DNA from: a virus
Direction: 5' to 3' (one strand)
Length of the DNA: 21,951 bases
IMG/VR virus record: IMGVR_UViG_3300010354_000778
Coordinates: 1 to 21,951 of that record
Part shown: positions 1 to 6,595 of the stretch, one piece after another
How the letters are laid out: every line of letters begins with the position of its first letter
How positions within the stretch are numbered: position 1 is the first letter of the stretch
Made by a program: the position numbers and the translations under genes
Notes under the pieces: generated by a model
Databases searched by the model: none
The model's input: the letters and a program-made list of their open reading frames with translations, nothing else
What the model was told of the DNA's origin: nothing

Positions 1-1
1 A

Positions 2-1369
2 TTTAGAAAGAAGATGTGGGATGGAAAGATCAAACTCTTCAACTTCTACAAGAGAGAAATCTATGCAGGACTTTATGACTATGTTGTGCAGTTTGCAAAG
101 GATAGATCATATACGGTTGAGGAACCGGAAATTCAATCAAAAACTAGAATCTCTTTTGAAGAAATCAGAGATTATGTATCCCAACTATCCCCCTACGCAG
201 CAGGGAAGCCCCTAGAGGCTCATAAACACCAATTAGAGGCTATTACGCACGCTATAAACGAAGATAGATGCCTTTTGCTGTCTCCTACGGCATCGGGTAA
301 GAGTTTAATAATATATGCACTTTGCAGGTATTATTTAGAAAAAATAAATCCCAAAAAGAAGATATTGATTATAGTTCCAACTATTTCTCTAGTGTCTCAG
401 ATGTATTCTGATTTTATGGAATACTCGTCTAAAACTGAATGGAAAGCAAGAAATTATTGCCACAAAATTCATGCGGGACAAGATAAAGAAACCTCTAAAA
501 GAATAGTCATTTCAACTTGGCAAAGTTTGTATAAGTTGCCAAATAAATATTTTGAACAATTTGAAGCGGTATTTGGTGACGAATGTCACTTATTTAAATC
601 TAAATCTTTAGCAACCATAATGACCAAATTAAAAGAGTGTCCTTATAGAATAGGAACAACAGGAACTTTAGATGGATCATTTACACATAAACTAGTGATA
701 GAAGGATTATTTGGTAGAGTATACAAAGTTATTTCTACAAAAGAACTTATGGAGAAAAAAATTCTATCTAGTCTTTCAATTGATTGTATAGTTCTTGATC
801 ACGATGACATTGATCGAAATATAACTAAAAAAATGGTATATGCGGATGAAATTGATTGGATTGTTTCATGTAAAAAGAGAAACGATTTTATTTGCAAATT
901 AAGCGGATCGTTAAAAGGAAATACTTTAATACTATTTCAATTTGTAGAAAAACATGGAAAAGTTTTATATGAAACAGTAAAATCTTTATTTCCAGACAGA
1001 AATGTATATTTTATACATGGTCAAACAGATGTTGAAATGAGAGAAACTGTTCGCAAATTAGTTGAAAAATGCGATAGTTGTATTATAATAGCCTCATATG
1101 GAACATTTTCCACTGGTGTAAGTATCAGAAGACTAAATAATATAGTATTCTCTTCTCCATCTAAAAGCAGAATCAGAGTACTTCAAAGTATTGGTAGGCA
1201 ACTAAGAAAGTCAGAGCATAAAGAAATTGCTAAACTATATGATGTTGCGGATGATTTAAAATGGAAATCGTATGTCAATCATACACTAAAACATTTTAAT
1301 GAAAGAATTAAAATTTATGAGTCTGAGAAATTTGATTACAGGATTATAAAAATTCCTCTAGGAGCATAA
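2..1369 (+). CDS. uvsW: UvsW-type DNA/RNA helicase, 5'-truncated by the window edge
   Basis: Superfamily 2 helicase of the T4 UvsW family. In T4 it unwinds branched DNA and R-loops, rescues stalled forks and helps switch from origin- to recombination-dependent replication. Counting from the ATG at 14: Walker A SPTASGKS at about residues 90-97, DECH box at about 189-192, a TTGT motif III-like segment near 215-218, and motif VI QSIGRQLRK near 390-398. The frame is open to the window edge (FRKK precedes the ATG), and the residues around that Met match the internal NWDGRIRLL region of T4 UvsW as I recall it. The ATG at 14 is therefore probably an internal Met and about 35-50 residues of the N-terminal domain lie upstream. 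The stop is followed directly by the next ATG at 1370, so the two genes are probably co-translated. Confidence 0.95.
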   Translation, partial: FRKKMWDGKIKLFNFYKREIYAGLYDYVVQFAKDRSYTVEEPEIQSKTRISFEEIRDYVSQLSPYAAGKPLEAHKHQLEAITHAINEDRCLLLSPTASGKSLIIYALCRYYLEKINPKKKILIIVPTISLVSQMYSDFMEYSSKTEWKARNYCHKIHAGQDKETSKRIVISTWQSLYKLPNKYFEQFEAVFGDECHLFKSKSLATIMTKLKECPYRIGTTGTLDGSFTHKLVIEGLFGRVYKVISTKELMEKKILSSLSIDCIVLDHDDIDRNITKKMVYADEIDWIVSCKKRNDFICKLSGSLKGNTLILFQFVEKHGKVLYETVKSLFPDRNVYFIHGQTDVEMRETVRKLVEKCDSCIIIASYGTFSTGVSIRRLNNIVFSSPSKSRIRVLQSIGRQLRKSEHKEIAKLYDVADDLKWKSYVNHTLKHFNERIKIYESEKFDYRIIKIPLGA

Positions 1370-1966
1370 ATGAACAGTTATAAAATAATTAAATTAACTT
1401 CCGGCGAATCTTTAATTTGTAAAATTAATAAAGTAAAATCAGATACTATTGTTATAGAACGACCAATGATTTTTAAATCAATTCAACTTCCAAACAACCC
1501 ATTTTTTCTTGGGGCGGAGGCGTTACAGTTAAAAAGTTGGATGGAATTTTCAGAAGATAAAACTGTAGAAATACCAATTAACCATATTACTGCTTTAATG
1601 AAAGCAGATTCCATGATTTCACACTGTTATGATATGGAAAAAGAAAAAGAAGATACTCCAGGATTAAAAGAACAAGAGATGAAAGATATTTTATCTCATT
1701 TAAATAATTTACCGGTTCAACCTTTTCCGCAAAATCCACAATCAAATCAAGATATTCCAAAGAAATTAAACATTAACTTTAATGTTCCTGAAGATATGAT
1801 ACCGGATGTTATGGGTGCTCTTGGTATTAATATAAACGGCGATGAAGGATTTATGATCGATGAAGGCGAATTAGAAGATCCAAAGCAACCGCCCATGAAA
1901 AATAAATCTGAGGATTGGGGTAATGATTGGCGAGACTGGCCCGCTGACCCCCATGACTATATCTAA
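1370..1966 (+). CDS. Conserved hypothetical protein with Sm-like N-terminus, downstream of uvsW
   Basis: A 198-residue protein. The first ~80 residues (KIIKLTSGESLICKI, IVIERPM, then a patterned beta-rich stretch ending NHITALM) look like the small Sm/LSm-like barrel of hypothetical proteins that accompany uvsW in marine T4-like phages, as I recall them. A linker rich in Pro, Gln and Asn follows (about 105-130). Then comes a segment with hydrophobic INFNVPEDMIPDVMGALGI character, and the tail is acidic and Trp-rich (EDWGNDWRDWP). No catalytic motif, signal peptide or membrane segment is visible. The start abuts the uvsW stop, and GGAG at 1361-1364 serves as ribosome-binding site. An RNA- or protein-binding role is only inferred from the Sm-like look; the function is unknown. 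Confidence 0.85.
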   Translation: MNSYKIIKLTSGESLICKINKVKSDTIVIERPMIFKSIQLPNNPFFLGAEALQLKSWMEFSEDKTVEIPINHITALMKADSMISHCYDMEKEKEDTPGLKEQEMKDILSHLNNLPVQPFPQNPQSNQDIPKKLNINFNVPEDMIPDVMGALGININGDEGFMIDEGELEDPKQPPMKNKSEDWGNDWRDWPADPHDYI

Positions 1967-2005
1967 CTAGATTTACCCTTTGCTGACTGACACAGTCAAG
2001 TCTAG
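1967..2005 (+). other. Nested inverted repeat (hairpin/cruciform) between the uvsW unit and gp55
   Basis: An inner perfect stem TGACTG (1984-1989) / CAGTCA (1993-1998) encloses a 3-nt loop. An outer 5-bp pair CTAGA (1967-1971) / TCTAG (2001-2005) lies around it. No U-run follows, so this is not a standard intrinsic terminator. It starts immediately after the stop codon of the upstream gene and could act as a 3'-end stabiliser, weak terminator or protein-binding site. Confidence 0.4.
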
Positions 2006-2023
2006 ATGATAAAAATATAATGT

Positions 2024-2037
2024 CAAGTATTTACTTG
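2024..2037. promoter_or_regulatory. 14-bp palindrome overlapping the gp55 promoter -35 box (candidate operator)
   Basis: CAAGTA-TT-TACTTG is a perfect inverted repeat with 6-bp arms. It covers the first three bases of the -35 hexamer at 2035-2040. The heptamer GTCAAGT, which includes part of the left arm (2022-2028), occurs again at 1995-2001 inside the upstream hairpin. A regulator binding here would be placed to block or recruit RNA polymerase. The regulator is unknown. Confidence 0.35.
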
Positions 2038-2062
2038 CAAAATTTTAGTTTTGTGTTACTAT
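2035..2062 (+). promoter_or_regulatory. Extended -10 sigma70-type promoter upstream of gp55
   Basis: TTGCAA (2035-2040), a 16-bp spacer, then TACTAT (2057-2062) preceded by TG at 2054-2055, giving the extended -10 form TGnTACTAT. Predicted transcription starts near 2068-2070, giving a leader of about 25 nt with AGGAG just before the ATG at 2094. Host polymerase could therefore transcribe the gp55-gp47 unit before late promoters fire. Called from sequence match only. Confidence 0.55.
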
Positions 2063-2093
2063 ATCTCCATAGATCAGCAAATAGGAGTATAAC

Positions 2094-2678
2094 ATGGGTC
2101 GCAAGAAAAAAGATTTAACAGATGAACCTGCTATAAAAGAAAAACCATCAAAAAAATCAAAAGAACATTATGTAGATAATAAATTGTTCTATAAAGAAAT
2201 GGTGGAGTGGAAAAAAAAGTATAAAGAATCTCAAGAAATGGATGAGCCCGCGCCGCCCGTATCAGAGTATATTGCAATGTGTTTCTTCCATATTGCAGAA
2301 AACCTTGCAAAGAAACCTAACTTTGTAAACTACCCATTTAAAGAAGATATGATTGGAGATGGGATAGAAAATTGTCTAATGTATTGTGGCAATTTTAATC
2401 CAAGAAAATCAAAAAACCCATTCTCTTATTTTACACAAATAATATATTATGCGTTTCTTCGTAAGATTCAAAAAGAAAAGAAACAAAATTATATCAAATA
2501 TAAATTCTTAGAATCGCAAGACACTAAAGGTGATTTCTCAGAATTTTTAAAGATACTTGGAATAAATGAGGAAGAGGGCGAGATGTATAGGAAGATGTCG
2601 GAGCAAAAAGACGAAGAAAAGAAATTAAAAAAGAAAAAGAAAAATAAATCAAAAGGGGTATTTGGAGATGATGAATGA
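2094..2678 (+). CDS. 55: Late-transcription sigma factor gp55
   Basis: A 194-residue protein of the T4 gp55 family, the phage sigma factor that directs host RNA polymerase to TATAAATA late promoters. The core (about residues 25-140) aligns by eye with T4 gp55: YVDNKLFYKEMVEWK, then AENLAKKPNFVNYPFKEDMIGDGIENCL, then NFNPRKSKNPFSYFTQIIYYAFLRKIQKEKKQ, the last being the region-2-like, polymerase-contacting part. The first ~25 residues are highly charged. The C-terminus is a lysine-rich run ending GVFGDDE. T4 gp55 ends with a hydrophobic-acidic sliding-clamp-binding motif, so the GVF-DDE end may be a divergent version. AGGAG precedes the ATG, and the stop overlaps the gp47 start (ATGA at 2675-2678). 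A slippery A-AAA-AAG lies in frame at 2627-2633. Confidence 0.93.
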   Translation: MGRKKKDLTDEPAIKEKPSKKSKEHYVDNKLFYKEMVEWKKKYKESQEMDEPAPPVSEYIAMCFFHIAENLAKKPNFVNYPFKEDMIGDGIENCLMYCGNFNPRKSKNPFSYFTQIIYYAFLRKIQKEKKQNYIKYKFLESQDTKGDFSEFLKILGINEEEGEMYRKMSEQKDEEKKLKKKKKNKSKGVFGDDE

Positions 2679-3718
2679 GTAAAATTGCTTTTATAACTGA
2701 TACCCATTTTGGTGCTCGTAATGATTCGCCTTTGTTTGCTGAATATTTTCTGTCCTTTTTAGAAGGACAGTTTTTTCCCTATTTAAAGGCCAATAATATT
2801 AAAACCGTTATACATCTTGGCGACTTAATGGATCGTAGAAAGTACGTAAATTTTTATATACTTTCACAAGTAAAATCCAGATTTATGGATTATCTTAGAA
2901 AGAATGATATAGAGTTTCATTGTATAGTAGGTAATCATGATACATTCTTTAAAAACACAAACAATCTTAATTCTGTAAATGAGTTATTTGGTGAGAATGG
3001 AATCTATATTTACGATAAACCTGCATGTAAAACAATTGAAGGTTTTGATTTTGCAATAGTTCCTTGGATCAATAAAGAAAACGAAAAAGAATGTTTAGAT
3101 TTTATAAAAACAGCAAAGGCTTCTGTATGTCTAGGCCATTTTGAATTGTATGGGTATGAGATTATGAGGGGCATACCACACGAAGATGGTATGGATCCCA
3201 ATCTGCTTGCCAGATATGAAATGGTTTTGAGTGGCCATTTTCATGTCAAACACAGCAAGGATAATATACATTATCTTGGCACACCATATCAAATAACATT
3301 TAACGATCTTGGTCAGAAAAAAGGATTTTACGTTTTTGATACACAGACTAGAGATTTAGAGTTCATTGAAAATGAAAGAAAACTTTTTTATACATTAACA
3401 TATAATGATGTTGATTATGATATGTTGACTCTGGATTTTGAGCGTTATAGGCAATGTTTTATTAGAGTATATGTTCAAAAGAAGAAAAGCCAAAAATTAT
3501 TTGATCAATATCTAGAAAAACTTAATTCCGTAGAAGTATCAGAATTAAATATTATTGATATGCCAACACAAACTGTTGAAGACAATGTTGACATTGACAC
3601 AACCAAGGATACACTAACCATCATCAATGATGAGATTGATCGTATGGAAGAAGTACCAAATAAAAACAAATTAAAATCTATTATTCATGAATTATATTTG
3701 GAGAGCCTGTCACAATGA
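2675..3718 (+). CDS. 47: Recombination nuclease subunit gp47 (Mre11/SbcD type)
   Basis: The nuclease half of the gp46/gp47 complex, which resects DNA ends for recombination-dependent replication. It is a 347-residue calcineurin-like phosphoesterase with all the metal-site motifs in order: DTHFGAR (Asp9, His11), GDLMDRR (Asp50), GNHD (residues 86-89), GHFEL (His155) and SGHFHVKH (His188, His190). The length matches the family. The C-terminal ~110 residues form the capping and gp46-contacting part, with less conserved charged sequence. The start overlaps the gp55 stop by 4 nt with GGAG upstream, and the stop overlaps the next gene in the same ATGA fashion, indicating translational coupling. The nuclease looks intact. 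Confidence 0.96.
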   Translation: MSKIAFITDTHFGARNDSPLFAEYFLSFLEGQFFPYLKANNIKTVIHLGDLMDRRKYVNFYILSQVKSRFMDYLRKNDIEFHCIVGNHDTFFKNTNNLNSVNELFGENGIYIYDKPACKTIEGFDFAIVPWINKENEKECLDFIKTAKASVCLGHFELYGYEIMRGIPHEDGMDPNLLARYEMVLSGHFHVKHSKDNIHYLGTPYQITFNDLGQKKGFYVFDTQTRDLEFIENERKLFYTLTYNDVDYDMLTLDFERYRQCFIRVYVQKKKSQKLFDQYLEKLNSVEVSELNIIDMPTQTVEDNVDIDTTKDTLTIINDEIDRMEEVPNKNKLKSIIHELYLESLSQ

Positions 3719-4335
3719 ATATTTTTGCAGTTGATAAGAACCCAGTAATTTCTGCCACAAACCTTTGTGATAAACATGTGGTAAAAATGATTGTAGAGAG
3801 TTGCCAGTTGCTTTCTACTGCACACAGAATCCTTGATGGGTATCAAACTACTGTTTTAAATAAAGCAGGTAGGCCAAGAAAAATTTACAAATTAATGGAT
3901 CCTGAACTCGAAAACAAACTCTGCAAGTTTGTTATGCCAAACCATCCCTGTGCAATTTGGGCCAGAGAGACTACATCCAATTATGTTTGGCTGGCAAAGC
4001 ACAATCTAGCCCTTTGTGATGAGTATCAACATCGATACAATAAAACTCATTCTATGGAACCTTTGGCGGTTCTTTTGCACGAACAATTGCCCAACAACAT
4101 TCCAATTGACGAGTTGACTGAGTTTGTTCAGGCAATGCCTACTCAATACAAAATGCCAAATCCTGTATTGGGTTACCGATATTATTATTGTTATGAAAAA
4201 TCAAGATTTGCTAAATGGAAAAATAATAATATTCCATCTTGGTATACTGATTTACATAACTTGAAGGAGCACGTTAAGCAAAGCGGTGTCGATGTTGAAA
4301 TAAACGCTCCGGATATGATTAAAGACGGATTATAA
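3715..4335 (+). CDS. Conserved phage hypothetical protein (MNIFAVDKNP family)
   Basis: A 206-residue protein of a family I recognise from many marine phages but whose function I do not know. Family hallmarks visible here are the start MNIFAVDKNPVISA, then LCDKHVVKMIVESCQLLSTAHR (about residues 17-38), MPNHPCAIWARET (74-86) and a LCDEYQHRYNKTH segment (about 101-113). The repeated conserved His, Asp and Lys residues suggest an enzyme, possibly one acting on nucleic acid since it sits inside the gp47/gp46 unit. That is inference. It is soluble, with no signal peptide or membrane helix. Its start overlaps the gp47 stop (ATGA at 3715-3718). Its stop codon (4333-4335) lies inside a TATAAATA late-promoter box. 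Confidence 0.88.
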   Translation: MNIFAVDKNPVISATNLCDKHVVKMIVESCQLLSTAHRILDGYQTTVLNKAGRPRKIYKLMDPELENKLCKFVMPNHPCAIWARETTSNYVWLAKHNLALCDEYQHRYNKTHSMEPLAVLLHEQLPNNIPIDELTEFVQAMPTQYKMPNPVLGYRYYYCYEKSRFAKWKNNNIPSWYTDLHNLKEHVKQSGVDVEINAPDMIKDGL

Positions 4336-4338
4336 ATA
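4331..4338 (+). promoter_or_regulatory. T4-type late promoter box TATAAATA upstream of the basic head-type protein
   Basis: An exact match to the T4 late consensus. It contains the stop codon of the upstream gene. With T4 geometry (box at about -13 to -6) transcription would begin near 4344, only about 3 nt before the ATG at 4347. This would give the next gene, and gp46 behind it, a separate late transcript. Confidence 0.5.
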
Positions 4339-4346
4339 CTATTACT

Positions 4347-4838
4347 ATGGACACAAATATTTTTAGACAATATCAAGAATTAAAAGAAGCTGCATCGAAT
4401 ATTGAATTGATTGAAAATGTAGATTCTATTGATTTGTATTGCTCTGAAGATAATCATCTAAATGTCATGGAAATTTTAGATGAAGAATATTTTGAGTACG
4501 AAGAAACTGATTTTGGATTTAATATAACTGGATTAACTTTTGATACTGCTGTTGATATTTTATCTGAATATAATTTTTCTGGAGAACTAAACGAAGCATC
4601 TCCTGTTAGAAAAACAGTTGTTCGTGGTGGCAAAAGAAAAATTATTTTTAAATGCCCCCCTGGCCACAAAAGAATTAAACGAAGGTGTATTAGAAGACCG
4701 TCCGCAGAATTAGCAAGAGTCAAACGAGGAGCCAGAAAGGCTGCAAGAAAATCAAGAAGCAAGAAAGCAAGAGCCGCTAGAAGAAGAAAAATTTCTTTAA
4801 AAAGAAGAGCAGCATTTGCAAAACGTCGTCACAAATAA
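4347..4838 (+). CDS. Hyperbasic candidate head/core protein with prohead-protease-type sites
   Basis: A 163-residue protein with two contrasting halves. Residues 1-83 are acidic (many Glu/Asp). Residues 84-163 are extremely rich in Arg and Lys (for example KRGARKAARKSRSKKARAAR) and include a C-x(2)-GH-x(6)-C pair (Cys103, Cys114). Two sites fit the T4 gp21 prohead protease rule [LI]-x-E|[AGS]: LKE|AA after Glu14, close to an N-terminus that resembles a capsid-targeting peptide, and LNE|AS after Glu83, exactly at the acidic/basic boundary. Cutting there would leave an 80-residue DNA-binding-type product. Basic tails with a similar Cys pair occur, as I recall, in prohead-core-like proteins of marine T4-like phages. 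A late promoter box precedes it while gp47 and gp46 flank it. The head role is inferred; the ORF itself is firm. Confidence 0.8.
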   Translation: MDTNIFRQYQELKEAASNIELIENVDSIDLYCSEDNHLNVMEILDEEYFEYEETDFGFNITGLTFDTAVDILSEYNFSGELNEASPVRKTVVRGGKRKIIFKCPPGHKRIKRRCIRRPSAELARVKRGARKAARKSRSKKARAARRRKISLKRRAAFAKRRHK

Positions 4839-4846
4839 ATTATATT

Positions 4847-6574
4847 ATGTTAATATTAAAAAAGATACGCTGGAAAAATTTCCTAAGCACAGGAAATAGT
4901 TTTACAGAAATTATATTAAATAAAAGAAAGAGCACCCTTATATGCGGTGCAAATGGATCAGGCAAAACTACCTTGCTTGATGCTTTAGTATTTGGTTTAT
5001 TTGGTAAACCATATAGAAATATTAATATACCACAATTAGTAAACAGTATAAACAAAAAAGATTGTGTCGTTGAGATTGAATTTTCTATTGGTGGGATAGA
5101 TTATAAAGTTATCCGCACACTTGCACCAAAAACTTTAGAAATTTATAAACAAGGCAAACTCATAGACCAAGATTCAAAATCTAAAGATTATCAAAATATG
5201 TTTGAAGAAAACATATTAAAGATGTCTTATAAAGCATTTTGCCAAGTGATTGTTCTGGGGTCAACAAATTACGTTCCATTTATGGCATTAACTGCTGGGG
5301 AGCGAAGAGAGATTGTGGAAACTCTCTTAGATATTGATGTCTTCTCTACAATGAATGCTCTACTAAAAGGTAAAATTTCAGAAAATAAAGAAGAAATAAA
5401 AGAATTAAATCATAAGCTTGCTCTTTTAAAAGAAAGAGCAGATGCACAAACAAACCATATAAAAGTACTAAAAGAAAAAAGTAAAACTTCTATTGATAAG
5501 TATGAACTAGAGATTCAAAGTGCAGTAAATCAAAATGATGAACTTCAAAAAGAAATTAATGATTTAAATAATCAAATAGATGTGCTATTGGAACAAGTTA
5601 CTGAAAAAGAAGACTTAGAATTAGAAGCAAGTAATATTGAAAAAGATATAACAGACAACAAAATAACTATTAACAAAATAAATAAAGAAATTGTATTTTA
5701 TCACAATAATGATAAATGTCCTACTTGTTCTCAAGACATTAGTGCCGAATTAAAAAACAATAAGGTACATTCTTGCAATATTCAAAAAATTGAATTAGAA
5801 TCAGCAATTATTTCTCAAAACAGTAAGATAGAACTTCTTGAAGAAAAAATAAAAAAGTTCTATGAAATAGAAACAAAGACAGGCACTCTCCGTAATAAAA
5901 TTGCTGAAGTTCAATCTAACATATTTGCTAATAATCAATATGTAAAAAGAATGACAAAACAAATAGCAGATTTACATTCTGAGTCTGGTGATATTGAAAA
6001 AGAAAACGATAAACTTCAAGTTATTATGGATGATGGCAAAAAACATCTTGATCAAAAGAAAGATCTAGAAGATGATGCCCAATATTATGCTATGGCATCA
6101 CTTATAATGAAAGATTCAGGTATTAAAAGTAAAATTATTAAATACTATTTGCCAATTATGAACAAAATTATTAATCAATATCTTGATCATATGGATTTCT
6201 TTGTTCATTTTGAGTTGGATGAATCTTTTGCAGAAACAATTAAGAGTAGGTACCGAGATATCTTTACATATTCAAGTTTTAGTGAAGGCGAAAAAAGAAA
6301 GATAGATCTGGCGCTTCTGTTTGCATGGAGAGAAATTGCTAAATTAAAGAATTCTTTAAATTGTAATTTGTTAATATTTGATGAAGTTCTTGATGGTAGT
6401 CTAGACGATACAGCTACAGATGCATTTTTAAGTATTATAAATTCTAAATTCTTCAAGAAAGATACTAATATTTTTGTAATATCTCATAAACCAAAGGATA
6501 CTTTGCTAGACAAGTTCAAAGGCCATTTAACCTTTGTGAAGAAAAATAACTTCAGTAGACTTGACATTCCTTAA
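4847..6574 (+). CDS. 46: Recombination nuclease ATPase subunit gp46 (Rad50/SbcC type)
   Basis: An SMC-like ATPase that powers the gp47 nuclease in end resection and recombination-dependent replication. It has 575 residues, close to T4 gp46. Domains in order: Walker A GANGSGKT (residues 34-41) followed by a Q-loop region containing ASTN-like IVLGSTNYVPFM; a coiled coil of about residues 170-420 split by the zinc hook CPTC (291-294); KDSGIKSKIIKYYLP before the C-lobe; signature SFSEGEKRK (about 475-484); Walker B LLIFDEVLDGSLD (about 507-519); and a His in ISHKPKD. The arms are short, as usual for phage Rad50 homologues. The start lies 8 nt after the previous stop with no clear Shine-Dalgarno, so translation may depend on the upstream gene. 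Confidence 0.96.
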   Translation: MLILKKIRWKNFLSTGNSFTEIILNKRKSTLICGANGSGKTTLLDALVFGLFGKPYRNINIPQLVNSINKKDCVVEIEFSIGGIDYKVIRTLAPKTLEIYKQGKLIDQDSKSKDYQNMFEENILKMSYKAFCQVIVLGSTNYVPFMALTAGERREIVETLLDIDVFSTMNALLKGKISENKEEIKELNHKLALLKERADAQTNHIKVLKEKSKTSIDKYELEIQSAVNQNDELQKEINDLNNQIDVLLEQVTEKEDLELEASNIEKDITDNKITINKINKEIVFYHNNDKCPTCSQDISAELKNNKVHSCNIQKIELESAIISQNSKIELLEEKIKKFYEIETKTGTLRNKIAEVQSNIFANNQYVKRMTKQIADLHSESGDIEKENDKLQVIMDDGKKHLDQKKDLEDDAQYYAMASLIMKDSGIKSKIIKYYLPIMNKIINQYLDHMDFFVHFELDESFAETIKSRYRDIFTYSSFSEGEKRKIDLALLFAWREIAKLKNSLNCNLLIFDEVLDGSLDDTATDAFLSIINSKFFKKDTNIFVISHKPKDTLLDKFKGHLTFVKKNNFSRLDIP

Positions 6575-6589
6575 TCGTGCATATATATT
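6561..6589 (+). promoter_or_regulatory. Near-consensus sigma70-type promoter abutting the 6596 start codon
   Basis: TTGACA (6561-6566), a 17-bp spacer, and TATATT (6584-6589). The -35 box lies in the last codons of gp46. The expected start, 6-8 nt after the -10 box, falls at 6595-6597, which coincides with the ATG at 6596. This is the best promoter match I see in the window, and it would drive the whole replication cluster (rnh to gp62) with host polymerase. Confidence 0.65.
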
Positions 6590-6595
6590 GCTTGT

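Noticed and set aside
14-16. ATG at 14 as the true start of uvsW
   Set aside because: The frame is open to the window edge and the residues after this Met match an internal segment of T4 UvsW, so the gene begins upstream of the window.
1984-1998. Hairpin after the 1370 gene as an intrinsic terminator
   Set aside because: The stem is short and no run of T follows it.
2489-2707. Minus-strand frame opposite gp55 with a Phe/Ser-rich product
   Set aside because: It is the antisense image of the Lys-rich gp55 end and has no recognisable features. All real genes here are on the + strand.
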